Source: Klebsiella terrigena (lineage in GTDB: Bacteria > Pseudomonadota > Gammaproteobacteria > Enterobacterales > Enterobacteriaceae). Taken from it: a stretch of 64,000 bases of DNA. The stretch spans positions 1 through 64,000 of the forward strand of contig NZ_BJNO01000005.1 of NCBI RefSeq assembly GCF_006539725.1. The letters run 5' to 3'. Below the pieces are notes generated by a model, which saw nothing but the letters and a program-made list of their open reading frames with translations, did not search any database and was not told the origin of the DNA. Made by a program: the position numbers and the translations under genes. Positions within the stretch are counted from its first letter, which is position 1. Each line of letters opens with the position of its first letter. Positions 1-9,056 of this stretch are shown here, piece by piece.

Positions 1-7
1 ATACCAT

Positions 8-26
8 CGATACTATGAAAGTATCG
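8..26. repeat. short inverted repeat near window edge
   Basis: Perfect 7-bp arms CGATACT and AGTATCG around a 5-base spacer. It lies in noncoding sequence left of rsmC. It could be an operator of a gene outside the window, but nothing here identifies a regulator. Bases 27-130 show no supported gene. Confidence 0.3.
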
Positions 27-130
27 TTACCACGGAGGCGCATTCTAGTGGTTTTCAGCTATTCGTCAATAGTTAATTGTGCTGGCGGAATTGATTGTTG
101 CAAAAAGGCGCGGCGGGAGGCGGTAAAAGG

Positions 131-156
131 CCGGCGACGCGCGGTGACGTCGCCGG
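131..156 (-). terminator. possible rsmC terminator
   Basis: Inverted repeat CCGGCGAC/GTCGCCGG with a 10-base loop lies just past the rsmC stop. Read on the - strand it is followed by GCCTTTTACC, a weak U-tract, so factor-independent termination is plausible but not strong. Confidence 0.4.
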
Positions 157-170
157 ACGGTAGCGAGGCG

Positions 171-1199
171 TTATTTCTTCGCCTGGCGGGTCATCACGGT
201 ACGGTAGACCTTAAAGCGGCCGGTCTGCGCGAGAACTTCGTGGAAGCCGAAGATTTCGTCAAGCACGTCCGGATAAGGCAGGAAGGCGTTAGCGACAATG
301 CGCAGCTCGCCGCCGCTGCCGAGGTGGCGTACCGCCCCGCGAATCAGGGTTTGCGCCGCTTCCTGGCTGGTCTGCAGGCCGTCATGGAACGGCGGGTTGG
401 AAATGATCATGTCAAACCGGCCGTTAACTTCGGAGAAGACGTTGCTGGCGAAGACTTCACCTTCAATGCCGTTGGCTGCGAGGGTGGCGCGGCTGGCTTC
501 TACCGCTGGCGCGCTGACGTCACAGAGGGTTAAGCGGACCTTCGGCGAATGACTTGCCAGTACGGTCGCCAGCACGCCCGCGCCGCAGCCGACGTCGAGC
601 ACTTTGCCCTTGGTATGCGGCGTCAGCGTTGAGAGCAGCAGTTGGCTACCGACGTCCAGCCCGTCGCGGCTGAATACGCCCGGCAGGGTTTTAATCGTCA
701 GGTTGTCGAGCGGATATTCGCCCCAGTACTGCTCAGGATCGAAGGTTGGCTGTTTTTCCAGACGACCGTGATACAGCCCACAGCGGCGGGCGCTGTCAAT
801 TTTGGTCAGCGGCGCGTAGTCGGCCAGCATCTGCTCGGCGCTGCGCACGCCGCTGCGGTTTTCACCGACCACGAAAATATCGATACCGGTCGGCAGCAGC
901 GACAGCAGGTTCATCAGCTGGAACTGGGCTTCCGGCTTGTTCTTCGGCCAGTAGTAAATCAGCGTATCGCAATCGGCGACGTCGCTGGCCTGCGCCACCA
1001 GGCCAAAGCTGGCGCTCTCGCCCATCTGGCGGCTCAGCACCTGCCAGTGGTGAAACTGCTGGGTGTGAACGCGGCTGGCGGCGGTGTCCAGACGTGCGGG
1101 CAGGTCATCCTGCAGGTCACCGGCAAACAGAACGCGGGCGGACTCGAAATCATCACTGTGGCGCAGCAAGACTTCACTTGCCGGGGTAAAAGCAGACAT
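171..1199 (-). CDS. rsmC: 16S rRNA m2G1207 methyltransferase RsmC
   Basis: Near-full-length match in memory to E. coli RsmC, 342 residues. The N-terminal half is the degenerate, non-catalytic methyltransferase-like domain. The C-terminal half has the SAM-binding motif VLDVGCGAG and the NPPFHDG motif typical of guanine-N2 methyltransferases. It methylates G1207 of 16S rRNA in the 30S subunit, with SAM as donor. The start at 1199 ([10 protein letters not shown]) was chosen over an in-frame ATG five codons upstream because AGGAG precedes it at proper spacing and E. coli RsmC begins at this residue. It is divergent from holD across 175 bases. Confidence 0.97.
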   Translation of the reverse strand: MSAFTPASEVLLRHSDDFESARVLFAGDLQDDLPARLDTAASRVHTQQFHHWQVLSRQMGESASFGLVAQASDVADCDTLIYYWPKNKPEAQFQLMNLLSLLPTGIDIFVVGENRSGVRSAEQMLADYAPLTKIDSARRCGLYHGRLEKQPTFDPEQYWGEYPLDNLTIKTLPGVFSRDGLDVGSQLLLSTLTPHTKGKVLDVGCGAGVLATVLASHSPKVRLTLCDVSAPAVEASRATLAANGIEGEVFASNVFSEVNGRFDMIISNPPFHDGLQTSQEAAQTLIRGAVRHLGSGGELRIVANAFLPYPDVLDEIFGFHEVLAQTGRFKVYRTVMTRQAKK

Positions 1200-1374
1200 G
1201 AAACACTCCTTCATTAAGACTGGCGCCGATTATACACGTTATCCTTAGCGCTGCCTCTTTGTTGGCTGTCCCTGCGAGCATCGCCGTATTCTGCCGCCGA
1301 CAGGGGCGGAGTTTGTTGGCGCAAATACGACGGATTTGCTATATTGCGCGCTTGATTAACAGGAGTGTTTCGCT

Positions 1375-1788
1375 ATGACATCCCGACGAGACTGGCAATT
1401 ACAGCAGCTGGGCATTACCCAGTGGTCGCTGCGTCGCCCCGGGGCGTTGCAGGGCGAAATCGCTATCTCACTGGCTGGGCATATTCGTCTGGTAATGGTG
1501 GCGGAAAATCCGCCGTCGCTCAGCGAACCGCTAATCGGTGATGTTCTACGGGCGCTGGCGCTGACGCCGGATCAGGTGCTGCAGCTGACGCCAGACCGCG
1601 TGGCCATGCTGCCACAGAACGGCCGCTGTAACAGCTGGCGGTTAGGCACGGACGCACCGTTGCTGCTGGCGGGCGCACAGGTAACCTCGCCCGCTTTTGA
1701 TGAACTCCAGACCAGCGCGCCTGCCCGTATGGCGCTCTGGCAACAAATCTGCGCACATGAACACGATTTCTACCCTCAACACGGCTGA
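1375..1788 (+). CDS. holD: DNA polymerase III psi subunit HolD
   Basis: 137 residues, the same length as E. coli HolD, beginning MTSRRDWQLQQLGIT. The conserved N-terminal peptide is the segment that joins psi to the clamp loader; the rest pairs with the chi subunit (HolC), which contacts SSB during lagging-strand synthesis. The start has AGGAG seven bases upstream. Its last 32 bases overlap rimI in another frame, an arrangement also found in E. coli, which suggests translational coupling of a replication and a ribosome-modification gene. Confidence 0.97.
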   Translation: MTSRRDWQLQQLGITQWSLRRPGALQGEIAISLAGHIRLVMVAENPPSLSEPLIGDVLRALALTPDQVLQLTPDRVAMLPQNGRCNSWRLGTDAPLLLAGAQVTSPAFDELQTSAPARMALWQQICAHEHDFYPQHG

Positions 1789-2203
1789 TTTGCCCCGAGC
1801 CTGGCAAATAGAATCCCGCGCCCACGCTTTTCCGTGGAGCGAGCAAACCTTCGCCAGCAATCAGGGAGAACGCTACCTGAATCTCCAGCTGGCGGTCGAT
1901 GGTGAAATGGCGGCCTTTGCCATTACGCAAATTGTGCTGGACGAGGCGACCCTGTTTAACATCGCCGTCGATCCGGCCTTCCAGCGGCGCGGCCTCGGCC
2001 GAGAGCTGCTGGAGCGGGTGATTGATGAGGTCGAAAAACGCGGCGTCGCCACGCTGTGGCTGGAGGTTCGCGCCTCTAACGCTGCGGCCATTGCGCTGTA
2101 TGAAAGCCTGGGCTTTAACGAGGCGACCATCCGCCGCAACTACTACCCCACCGCCGACGGCCGTGAGGATGCACTCATTATGGCTCTACCGCTAAGCATG
2201 TAA
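1757..2203 (+). CDS. rimI: ribosomal protein bS18 N-alpha-acetyltransferase RimI
   Basis: 148-residue GNAT-fold enzyme that acetylates the N-terminal alanine of ribosomal protein S18 using acetyl-CoA. The acetyl-CoA binding signature RRGLGRELL (the Q/R-x-x-G-x-G/A motif) is seen, followed by the C-terminal ALYESLGF motif typical of GNAT proteins. The start at 1757 (MNTISTL) matches E. coli RimI; an upstream in-frame ATG at 1697 would give an extra 20 residues of unrelated sequence overlapping holD. It starts inside holD and is followed 14 bases later by yjjG. Confidence 0.96.
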   Translation: MNTISTLNTADLPRAWQIESRAHAFPWSEQTFASNQGERYLNLQLAVDGEMAAFAITQIVLDEATLFNIAVDPAFQRRGLGRELLERVIDEVEKRGVATLWLEVRASNAAAIALYESLGFNEATIRRNYYPTADGREDALIMALPLSM

Positions 2204-2217
2204 GACAAGGTGATACG

Positions 2218-2895
2218 ATGAAGTGGGACTGGATTTTCTTTGATGCCGATGAAACGCTGTTTACGTTTGACTCCTTCACCGGTTTACAGCGGATGTTCCT
2301 CGACTATAGCGTGACGTTTACCGCTGAAGATTTTCAGGACTATCAGGCCGTGAATAAGCCGCTGTGGGTGGACTATCAAAACGGCGCCATCACTTCGCTT
2401 CAGCTGCAGCACCAGCGTTTTGATAGCTGGGCCAGCCGCCTTAGCGTGCCGCCGGGCGAGCTTAACGACGCGTTTATGAACGCCATGGCCGAGATTTGCT
2501 CGCCGCTTCCCGGGGCGGTATCGCTGCTGAACGCGCTGCAGGGTAAGGTGAAAATGGGGATTATTACCAACGGCTTCACCTCGCTGCAGCAGATCCGTCT
2601 GGAACGAACCGGTTTGCGCGATCACTTTGATTTATTGATTATTTCTGAACAAGTCGGCGTCGCAAAGCCGGATGCACGGATCTTTGACTACGCCCTGGCG
2701 CAGGCGGGCCTCCCGGATCGTTCCCGCGTGCTGATGGTAGGGGATACCGCAGAGTCTGATATTCGCGGCGGCGTCAACGCTGGCCTCGCGACCTGCTGGC
2801 TCAACGCCCATCAGCGCGAGCTGCCTGAGGATCTCCGCCCGGACTGGACGGTAACCTCGTTAAGCGAACTGGAGCAGCTCCTGTGTAAACACTGA
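2218..2895 (+). CDS. yjjG: pyrimidine 5'-nucleotidase (dUMP phosphatase) YjjG
   Basis: 225-residue HAD-superfamily phosphatase. Motif I is FFDADETLF near the N-terminus (nucleophile and general acid aspartates), motif II IITNGF, motif III lysine in VGVAKPD, and motif [10 protein letters not shown]. The family member in E. coli is a house-cleaning nucleotidase acting on dUMP, dTMP and noncanonical pyrimidine nucleotides. It is third in the holD-rimI-yjjG run, 14 bases after rimI with AAGG before the ATG. Confidence 0.95.
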   Translation: MKWDWIFFDADETLFTFDSFTGLQRMFLDYSVTFTAEDFQDYQAVNKPLWVDYQNGAITSLQLQHQRFDSWASRLSVPPGELNDAFMNAMAEICSPLPGAVSLLNALQGKVKMGIITNGFTSLQQIRLERTGLRDHFDLLIISEQVGVAKPDARIFDYALAQAGLPDRSRVLMVGDTAESDIRGGVNAGLATCWLNAHQRELPEDLRPDWTVTSLSELEQLLCKH

Positions 2896-2986
2896 TTGCC
2901 TCCCCCCCGTTGATGGGTAAAATAGCCGCAATTTTTCGTATTTAACATGCGTGGCCGGTTGCCGCGTTTACTAAGAAGATTCCATT

Positions 2987-4576
2987 ATGACGTTGTCTCC
3001 TTATCTGCAGGAGGTGGCCAAGCGCCGCACTTTTGCCATTATTTCTCACCCGGATGCCGGTAAAACTACCATCACCGAAAAGGTGCTGCTGTTCGGACAG
3101 GCGATTCAAACCGCCGGTACCGTTAAAGGCCGCGGCTCCAACCAGCACGCGAAGTCGGACTGGATGGAGATGGAAAAGCAGCGTGGTATCTCTATTACCA
3201 CGTCGGTGATGCAGTTCCCGTATCACGGTAGCCTGGTTAACCTGCTGGATACCCCGGGCCACGAAGACTTCTCTGAAGATACCTATCGTACGCTGACGGC
3301 GGTGGACTGCTGCCTGATGGTTATCGATGCGGCCAAAGGCGTCGAAGATCGTACCCGTAAGCTGATGGAAGTGACCCGTCTGCGCGACACGCCGATCCTG
3401 ACGTTCATGAACAAGCTCGATCGCGATATCCGCGATCCGATGGAGCTGCTGGACGAAGTTGAAAACGAGCTGCGCATCGCCTGCGCGCCGATCACCTGGC
3501 CGATTGGCTGCGGGAAGCTGTTTAAGGGCGTGTACCATCTCTATAAAGATGAAACGTATCTTTATCAGACCGGTAAGGGCCACACTATTCAGGAAGTCCG
3601 CATTATTAAGGGCCTGAATAACCCGGATCTCGACAGCGCGGTCGGTGAAGACCTCGCGCAGCAGCTGCGCGATGAGCTGGAGCTGGTGCAGGGCGCTTCC
3701 AACGAATTTGATAAAGAGCTGTTCCTGGCAGGGGAAATCACCCCGGTCTTCTTCGGGACGGCTTTAGGTAACTTCGGCGTCGATCATATGCTGGATGGCC
3801 TGGTGGATTGGGCGCCCGCGCCGATGCCGCGTAAGACCGATACGCGCGAAGTCCGCGCGGAAGAAGAGAAGTTCACCGGCTTTGTGTTTAAAATTCAGGC
3901 CAACATGGACCCGAAACACCGCGACCGCGTCGCCTTTATGCGCGTGGTTTCCGGGCAGTACGAAAAGGGCATGAAGCTGCGTCAGGTGCGTATTGGCAAA
4001 GACGTGGTGATTTCCGACGCGCTAACCTTTATGGCCGGCGATCGCTCGCACGTTGAAGAAGCCTACCCTGGCGATATTATCGGCTTACATAACCACGGCA
4101 CCATTCAGATTGGCGATACCTTCACCCAGGGCGAGATGATGAAGTTCACCGGCATTCCGAACTTCGCGCCGGAGCTGTTCCGTCGTATTCGTCTGAAGGA
4201 TCCGCTGAAGCAAAAACAGCTGCTCAAAGGGCTGGTTCAGCTCTCTGAAGAGGGCGCGGTACAGGTCTTCCGTCCGATCGCCAATAACGATCTGATCGTC
4301 GGGGCCGTTGGGGTGCTGCAGTTTGACGTGGTAGTTGCGCGCCTGAAGAGCGAATATAACGTGGAAGCGATTTACGAATCGGTCAACGTGGCGACCGCCC
4401 GCTGGGTCGAATCGACCGACGTGAAGAAATTCGAAGAGTTTAAACGTAAAAACGAAATTCAGCTGGCTCTCGATGGCGGCGATAATTTGACCTATATTGC
4501 GCCGACGATGGTGAACCTTAACCTGACTCAGGAGCGTTACCCTGAAGTGATGTTCCGCAAAACGCGCGAGCACTAA
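2987..4576 (+). CDS. prfC: peptide chain release factor RF3
   Basis: 529-residue translational GTPase that recycles RF1/RF2 from the ribosome after peptide release. G1 is SHPDAGKTT (residues 20-28), the switch I region contains RGISI, G3 is DTPGHEDF and G4 is NKLDRD. Length and sequence agree with E. coli PrfC throughout. It is separated from yjjG by 91 bases and followed by its own terminator, so it is probably monocistronic. Confidence 0.98.
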   Translation: MTLSPYLQEVAKRRTFAIISHPDAGKTTITEKVLLFGQAIQTAGTVKGRGSNQHAKSDWMEMEKQRGISITTSVMQFPYHGSLVNLLDTPGHEDFSEDTYRTLTAVDCCLMVIDAAKGVEDRTRKLMEVTRLRDTPILTFMNKLDRDIRDPMELLDEVENELRIACAPITWPIGCGKLFKGVYHLYKDETYLYQTGKGHTIQEVRIIKGLNNPDLDSAVGEDLAQQLRDELELVQGASNEFDKELFLAGEITPVFFGTALGNFGVDHMLDGLVDWAPAPMPRKTDTREVRAEEEKFTGFVFKIQANMDPKHRDRVAFMRVVSGQYEKGMKLRQVRIGKDVVISDALTFMAGDRSHVEEAYPGDIIGLHNHGTIQIGDTFTQGEMMKFTGIPNFAPELFRRIRLKDPLKQKQLLKGLVQLSEEGAVQVFRPIANNDLIVGAVGVLQFDVVVARLKSEYNVEAIYESVNVATARWVESTDVKKFEEFKRKNEIQLALDGGDNLTYIAPTMVNLNLTQERYPEVMFRKTREH

Positions 4577-4585
4577 TCCCTTCTG

Positions 4586-4618
4586 GAGCGCGGCCTGTGC
4601 CGCGCTCTGCTCGATTTT
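4586..4618 (+). terminator. prfC terminator
   Basis: Nine-base perfect stem GAGCGCGGC/GCCGCGCTC with a CTGT loop, starting 10 bases after the prfC stop and followed by a moderately T-rich stretch. Confidence 0.7.
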
Positions 4619-4708
4619 CCCGCCGTCCCCGCCGCTAAAGAAAGTTCTTAATTTTTTCCGTTCGCCCATTTTTTTATGCATATTTCCCTCCTTCCTTGCG
4701 ACCTTCTA

Positions 4709-4718
4709 CTATATTTAA
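4709..4718 (+). promoter_or_regulatory. osmY sigma-S type -10 element
   Basis: CTATATTTAA is the C-13-containing extended -10 preferred by RpoS and resembles the E. coli osmY -10, which is a classical sigma-S promoter. It lies about 75 bases upstream of the osmY start. No good -35 is visible, as expected for this promoter class. Confidence 0.65.
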
Positions 4719-4794
4719 TAAGCAATTTTCAAAATGCTGGCTTAATAAACTACTTATTCAGCTTTACCGATATAGAAATAACGAGGAGATCATC

Positions 4795-5406
4795 ATGACA
4801 AGACGAAAGAATACCAGCAAGATGCTGGCGCTCTTCTTGGGCTCGGCTATGATCAGCGCCTCGGCATATGCGGACAACTCAACGACGGACAGCGCAAAGT
4901 CCGTTGCCAACAGCGCCGGGCAGGCTGTCGATAGCTCGATGAATAAAGTCGGCGACTTTATGGACGACAGCACCATTACCGCCAGAGTTAAGGCGGCGCT
5001 GATCGATGATAAAAGCATCCACAGCACGGATATCTCGGTGAAAACCGAGAATAAAGCGGTCACCCTGAGCGGCTCGGTAGAGAGTACCGAGCAGAAAGAG
5101 CAGGCGGTCAGAATAGCGAAAGAGGTTAAGGGCGTCTCGACGGTCAACGACAAGCTGAGCGTCGCCAACGAGCAGCCTGCAAGCCTGAAGGGCTACGCGG
5201 GCGATACGGCGATTACCAGTGAAATCAAAGCGAAGCTGCTGGCCGACGATATTGTCCCTTCGCGGAAGGTGACGGTTGAAACCAGCGCCGGCACCGTGCG
5301 TCTGTCAGGGACGGTGGCGTCTCGTGAGCAGGCAGAACGCGCCGTTGAGATAGCTAAAGCCGTCACCGGCGTAAAAACCGTGAAAAATGACCTCAGCGTC
5401 CAATAA
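4795..5406 (+). CDS. osmY: periplasmic chaperone / osmotically inducible protein OsmY
   Basis: 203 residues with a Sec signal peptide ending at SASAYA (residue 26) and two BON domains (about residues 55-120 and 135-200), each with the conserved glycine and the V-x-L-S-G-x-V strand. Exported to the periplasm, where the E. coli protein acts as a chaperone for outer-membrane clients under osmotic and stationary-phase stress. The start at 4795 follows ACGAGGAG and gives a proper signal peptide; a longer in-frame reading from 4696 would place an unrelated 33-residue extension ahead of it. Confidence 0.96.
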   Translation: MTRRKNTSKMLALFLGSAMISASAYADNSTTDSAKSVANSAGQAVDSSMNKVGDFMDDSTITARVKAALIDDKSIHSTDISVKTENKAVTLSGSVESTEQKEQAVRIAKEVKGVSTVNDKLSVANEQPASLKGYAGDTAITSEIKAKLLADDIVPSRKVTVETSAGTVRLSGTVASREQAERAVEIAKAVTGVKTVKNDLSVQ

Positions 5407-5527
5407 CACCGTTCACTAAATAAATTTTTCGGCGACTGCCGTTTAATCAGAGCACGACAGGGTTGGTGCCTGCGCGACCTGAGCGCGTAGAAAAGCGACC
5501 GTTATCCACTATGGTAAGGAGAGCATT

Positions 5528-5689
5528 ATGTTTCGATGGGGCATTATTTTTCTGGTCATCGCCTTAATTGCCGCCGCTTTAGGATTCGGTAGCCTGGCGG
5601 GTACGGCAGCCTGGGCGGCAAAAATTGTCTTTGTCGTCGGTATTATTCTGTTCCTGGTCAGCCTGTTTACCGGGCGCCGGCGCCCGTAG
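5528..5689 (+). CDS. ytjA: small DUF1328 membrane protein YtjA
   Basis: 53-residue protein beginning [16 protein letters not shown] and ending FTGRRRP, with two hydrophobic helices (about residues 5-25 and 29-47) and a basic tail. It matches the DUF1328 family and E. coli YtjA at nearly every position. AAGGAGAG precedes the ATG. It sits 121 bases after osmY and may be carried by its own promoter; function unknown beyond inner-membrane location. Confidence 0.92.
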   Translation: MFRWGIIFLVIALIAAALGFGSLAGTAAWAAKIVFVVGIILFLVSLFTGRRRP

Positions 5690-5740
5690 ATGCTAAGGCC
5701 AGAGTGGCATTAAGCGTATTGATGAAATAGTGTTTTACAT

Positions 5741-5767
5741 AAAGCCAGTCTATATGACTGGCTTTTG
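5741..5767 (+). terminator. ytjA terminator
   Basis: Stem AGCCAGTC/GACTGGCT with a TATAT loop followed by TTTT. Confidence 0.75.
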
Positions 5768-5831
5768 CTGTATCAGGGGGTTAAAAATTGCGTTACCTTG
5801 AGGCGATAGAATAAGCAAACAGGAAGACAGA

Positions 5832-6905
5832 GTGGGGCATCGAATTCCCGTCACGCTTGGCAACATTGCGCCATTATCGGTTAAACCTTTTCACCCGGGC
5901 AAGCTTGGCCTGGTGTGTGAGGGGGGAGGACAACGGGGGATTTTTACCGCCGGGGTGCTGGATGAGTTTATGCGCGCCGGATTCAACCCTTTTGACATTA
6001 TGCTCGGCACCTCTGCCGGGGCGCAAAATCTGTCAGCCTATATGTGCAACCAGCAGGGCTACGCGCGCAAGGTCATCACGCGTTACACCACCGCCCGCGA
6101 GTTTTTTGACCCAATGCGCTTCGTGCGCGGCGGAAATCTTATCGACCTCGACTGGCTGGTGGGGACCACGGCGCAAAAAATGCCTCTGGCGATGAGCTAC
6201 GCCGAAGATCGGTTTGCGCAGGGCAAAGAGCTGTGGATGTGCGCCTGCCGCGGCGATGACTATACCCCTAACTACTTTTCCCCGACGCAGTCCACGTGGC
6301 TCGATCAGATCCGCGCCTCCAGCGCGATCCCCGGTTTTTATCGCAGCGGCGTGATGCTTGACGGTATCAGCTATCTCGACGGCGGCGTCAGCGACGCGAT
6401 CCCGGTGCAGGAGGCCGCAAAACGCGGCGCGCAGACGATTGTGGTGATCCGCACGGTTCCGTCGCAGATGTACTATACCCCGCAGTGGTTTAAACGTATG
6501 GAGCGCTGGCTCGGCGAAAGCAGCCTGCAGCCGTTTGTCAATCTGGTCCAGCACCATGAGGCCACCTACCGCGCCACCCAGCAGTTTATTGACAAGCCGC
6601 CGGATAAGCTGCGGATCCTCGAAATCTACCCGCAGAAGCCGTTAAAAAGTATGGCCCTGGGGAGCCGGCTGCCGGCGCTGCTTGAGGACTATAAAACCGG
6701 CCGTCAGTGCGGCCGCTATTTCCTGGCAACGGTGGGCAAGCTGCTGGCCGACCGTCCGCCGCTGCTGCGGCATATGCCGCGTCTCGCGGTGCCCGCGCCG
6801 GTGGTGGTGCCGCCGGCTTCCGTGGCCAACGATGCGCACCAGGCAACCCTGATTGACGCCGCGCAGGCCAACGATGCCAGCTTCGATAATGAGGATCTGG
6901 CGTGA
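5832..6905 (+). CDS. yjjU: patatin-like phospholipase YjjU
   Basis: 357-residue patatin-family hydrolase. The oxyanion motif CEGGGQRG is at residues 29-36, the nucleophile elbow GTSAG at 59-63 (Ser61), and the dyad aspartate in DGG at 183-185. Predicted cytosolic or membrane-associated acyl hydrolase; the physiological lipid is unknown. It starts with GTG at 5832 with AGGAAGAC upstream, and the N-terminus matches E. coli YjjU. Its stop overlaps the start of yjjV by four bases, so the two are translationally coupled. Confidence 0.93.
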   Translation: MGHRIPVTLGNIAPLSVKPFHPGKLGLVCEGGGQRGIFTAGVLDEFMRAGFNPFDIMLGTSAGAQNLSAYMCNQQGYARKVITRYTTAREFFDPMRFVRGGNLIDLDWLVGTTAQKMPLAMSYAEDRFAQGKELWMCACRGDDYTPNYFSPTQSTWLDQIRASSAIPGFYRSGVMLDGISYLDGGVSDAIPVQEAAKRGAQTIVVIRTVPSQMYYTPQWFKRMERWLGESSLQPFVNLVQHHEATYRATQQFIDKPPDKLRILEIYPQKPLKSMALGSRLPALLEDYKTGRQCGRYFLATVGKLLADRPPLLRHMPRLAVPAPVVVPPASVANDAHQATLIDAAQANDASFDNEDLA

Positions 6906-7681
6906 TGCGACAATTTATCGATACCCACTGTCATTTCGATTTCCCGCCGTTTGCCGATGATGAAACGGACAGCATCGCCCGGGCCGCGCGTGAAGGAGTG
7001 ATGCGGATTATTGTTCCCGCCACCGAGGCGGACAATTTTCCCCGCGTGCTGGCCCTGGCTGCGCAGCATGATGCGCTGTATGCCGCGCTGGGCCTACATC
7101 CGATAGTGATTGAGCGTCATGATGAGAGCAGCCTTCAGCGGCTTGAAGTGTGCCTGCAGCAGCGCAGCGCAAAGCTGGTGGCGATTGGGGAAATTGGCCT
7201 CGATCTCTATCGCGAGGATCCGCAGTTTGATCGCCAGCAGGCGGTGCTTGAGGCGCAGCTGCGGCTGGCGAAGCGCTATGATTTGCCGGTTATCCTTCAT
7301 TCGCGACGCACCCACGATAAGCTGGCGATGCTGCTGAAAAAGCACGCTCTGGCGCGTACCGGAGTGGTGCATGGCTTTGCCGGCAGCCTGCAGCAGGCGG
7401 AGCGTTTCGTGCAGGCAGGATACAAAATTGGCGTTGGCGGCACCATTACCTATCCCCGCGCCAGTAAAACGCGCGAGGTCATGTCGCGTCTGCCGCTGTC
7501 GGCGCTGCTGCTGGAAACGGACGCGCCGGATATGCCGCTAAACGGCTTTCAGGGCGAGCCAAACCGCCCGGAGCAGGCGGCTCGGGTCTTTACCTCCCTG
7601 TGCGAGCTGCGCCAGGAGCCGGCAGATGTTATCGCCCAGGCTCTCCTGAGCAACACCGAAGCGCTGTTCGGCACGCTATAA
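6902..7681 (+). CDS. yjjV: TatD-family metal-dependent hydrolase YjjV
   Basis: 259-residue TIM-barrel amidohydrolase-like protein of the TatD DNase family. The metal-binding motif THCHFD is at residues 8-13, GEIGLD follows in the middle, then LPVILHSR, and the distal LLLETDAPD motif. The start could be GTG at 6902 or ATG at 6905; the former gives the same N-terminal length as E. coli YjjV. In E. coli the next genes are yjjW and yjjI; both are missing here and the deo control region follows directly. Confidence 0.93.
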   Translation: MMRQFIDTHCHFDFPPFADDETDSIARAAREGVMRIIVPATEADNFPRVLALAAQHDALYAALGLHPIVIERHDESSLQRLEVCLQQRSAKLVAIGEIGLDLYREDPQFDRQQAVLEAQLRLAKRYDLPVILHSRRTHDKLAMLLKKHALARTGVVHGFAGSLQQAERFVQAGYKIGVGGTITYPRASKTREVMSRLPLSALLLETDAPDMPLNGFQGEPNRPEQAARVFTSLCELRQEPADVIAQALLSNTEALFGTL

Positions 7682-7754
7682 CATCTCGCTTAACAAGCGA
7701 AACCCGCCCTCTCGGCCGTCGCGGCGGCAAAACTCACGCTACGGTTCCTGTGTT

Positions 7755-7770
7755 TGTTAGAATTCCATCA
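7755..7770. promoter_or_regulatory. DeoR operator, upstream (OE-like)
   Basis: TGTTAGAATTCCATCA matches 14 of 16 positions of the known DeoR operator TGTTAGAATTCTAACA. It lies 122 bases upstream of the operator at deoP1. In E. coli a distant auxiliary operator (OE) supports looping by DeoR; this site could play that part, but much closer. Confidence 0.65.
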
Positions 7771-7876
7771 TTTCCAGGTTTTGATTAAAATCGTTGTTTT
7801 TCAATCTATAATCACGTAACCCCTCTTTCTTTAGCACAATATGTGCGCGCTGGTGTCGAGTTTTAGGCTGCTTGTA

Positions 7877-7892
7877 TGTTATAATAATAACA
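7877..7892 (+). promoter_or_regulatory. deoP1 extended -10 inside DeoR operator O1
   Basis: TGTTATAATAATAACA is a palindrome with the DeoR half-sites TGTTA and TAACA. It contains an extended -10, TGTTATAAT (7877-7885). Placement of the DeoR operator over the -10 is as at E. coli deoP1, which responds to deoxyribose-5-phosphate through DeoR. The -35 is poor. Confidence 0.75.
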
Positions 7893-7918
7893 TTGTCGCG
7901 CGATGAGGAATTCTGATT

Positions 7919-8008
7919 ATGCTTAAAGAAAACTTGTCGCTGAGATGGTGGGTACTGGTATTTTTATGTGATTTACATCTCATTATGGTTATGCAAGTTA
8001 GTAATTAG
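7919..8008 (+). CDS. candidate 29-residue hydrophobic small protein
   Basis: An ATG reading frame of 29 codons with GAGGA nine bases upstream. It starts with MLKENLSLRWW and has a hydrophobic stretch of about 16 residues, enough for one membrane helix, then stops at TAG. It would be translated from deoP1 transcripts. No homologue was recognised. Its second half overlaps the distal CRP site of deoP2, so the frame may be fortuitous. Confidence 0.3.
   Translation: MLKENLSLRWWVLVFLCDLHLIMVMQVSN
7967..7982. promoter_or_regulatory. deoP2 distal CRP site
   Basis: TGTGA-N6-TCTCA, one mismatch from the CRP consensus. It is centred 53 bases upstream of the proximal CRP site, the same separation as the two CRP sites of E. 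coli deoP2 between which CytR binds. Confidence 0.75.
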
Positions 8009-8019
8009 TTTTCATTAAC

Positions 8020-8068
8020 TGTGATGGATGTCGAAGTGTAGCGGCGAGGTGATGTTACAATAGTAACA
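8020..8068 (+). promoter_or_regulatory. deoP2 promoter: proximal CRP site, -10, DeoR operator O2
   Basis: The CRP-1 site TGTGATGGATGTCGAA (8020-8035) corresponds to the E. coli CRP-1 site. A -10-like TACAAT (8056-8061) lies inside the DeoR operator TGTTACAATAGTAACA (8053-8068), whose half-sites are perfect. CRP is centred about 41 bases from the expected start, a class II arrangement. Together with the distal CRP site this reproduces the cAMP-CRP/CytR/DeoR control of deoP2. Confidence 0.85.
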
Positions 8069-8120
8069 GACTCGCAAGGTGACAAACTATTGAACCGGCA
8101 ATACGCCGTCGGAGTATGAA

Positions 8121-8900
8121 ATGACTGATTTATCTGCAAGCAGCCTGCGCGCATTGAAGCTGATGGACCTGACCACCCTGAATGACGACGACACCAATGA
8201 GAAGGTGATCGCGCTGTGTCATCAGGCGAAAACGCCGGTCGGTAACACGGCGGCAGTCTGCATCTACCCACGCTTTATCCCGATTGCTCGTAAAACCTTG
8301 AATGAGCAGGGCACGCCGGATATTCATATCGCCACGGTGACCAACTTCCCGCACGGTAATGACGATATCGATATCGCCCTGGCGGAAACCCGCGCCGCGA
8401 TCGCCTACGGCGCCGATGAAGTTGACGTGGTATTCCCTTACCGCGCGCTGATTGCCGGCAACGAGCAGGTTGGATTCGACCTGGTTAAAGCCTGTAAAGA
8501 GGCCTGCGCGGCGGCTAACGTTCTGCTCAAAGTGATCATCGAAACCGGCGAGCTGAAAGAAGAAGCGCTGATCCGCAAAGCTTCCGAAATTTCCATCAAA
8601 GCGGGCGCGGATTTCATCAAGACCTCTACCGGTAAAGTGCCGGTAAACGCCACGCCGGAAAGCGCGCGCATCATGCTGGAAGTTATCCGCGATATGGGCG
8701 TTCAGGAAACCGTAGGCTTTAAGCCAGCGGGCGGCGTACGCAGCGCGGAAGACGCGCAGCAGTTCCTGGCGATTGCCGATGAGCTGTTCGGCGCAGAGTG
8801 GGCCGACTCGCGCCACTACCGCTTCGGCGCCTCCAGCCTGCTGGCTAGCCTGCTGAAAGCGCTGGGCCACGGCGACGGTAAGAGCGCCAGCAGCTACTAA
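8121..8900 (+). CDS. deoC: deoxyribose-phosphate aldolase
   Basis: 259-residue class I aldolase that cleaves 2-deoxyribose-5-phosphate to glyceraldehyde-3-phosphate and acetaldehyde. The catalytic residues fall at the E. coli positions: Asp102, Schiff-base Lys167 (in DFIKTSTG) and Lys201 (in VGFKPAGG). First gene of the deoCABD operon. It produces the end step of deoxynucleoside breakdown and removes the inducer of DeoR. GGAG precedes the ATG. Confidence 0.98.
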   Translation: MTDLSASSLRALKLMDLTTLNDDDTNEKVIALCHQAKTPVGNTAAVCIYPRFIPIARKTLNEQGTPDIHIATVTNFPHGNDDIDIALAETRAAIAYGADEVDVVFPYRALIAGNEQVGFDLVKACKEACAAANVLLKVIIETGELKEEALIRKASEISIKAGADFIKTSTGKVPVNATPESARIMLEVIRDMGVQETVGFKPAGGVRSAEDAQQFLAIADELFGAEWADSRHYRFGASSLLASLLKALGHGDGKSASSY

Positions 8901-8924
8901 GGCGTAACGGTGACATAACCGTAT

Positions 8925-8986
8925 CCCGGACGAGGCGCGCTAGCGCCGAGGCCGGGAGATCCCCGGCGGCGCAACGTGCGGCCGGG
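8925..8986. repeat. REP/BIME pair between deoC and deoA
   Basis: Two GC-rich palindromic units, CCCGGA...GCCGGG (8925-8955) and CCCGGCGGCG...GGCCGGG (8962-8986), are typical of enterobacterial REP elements. They may stabilise the upstream deoC message. Confidence 0.65.
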
Positions 8987-9056
8987 CTTCAGGATTTTAG
9001 CACGGGCGCAGATAACGCCGCCCGTCGTGTTTGACCTTATTCCTCAGGGGGTTACC

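Noticed and set aside
15-533. 172-codon open frame at the left edge
   Set aside because: Overlaps the rsmC 3' end on the other strand and has no homology; start region is the inverted repeat.
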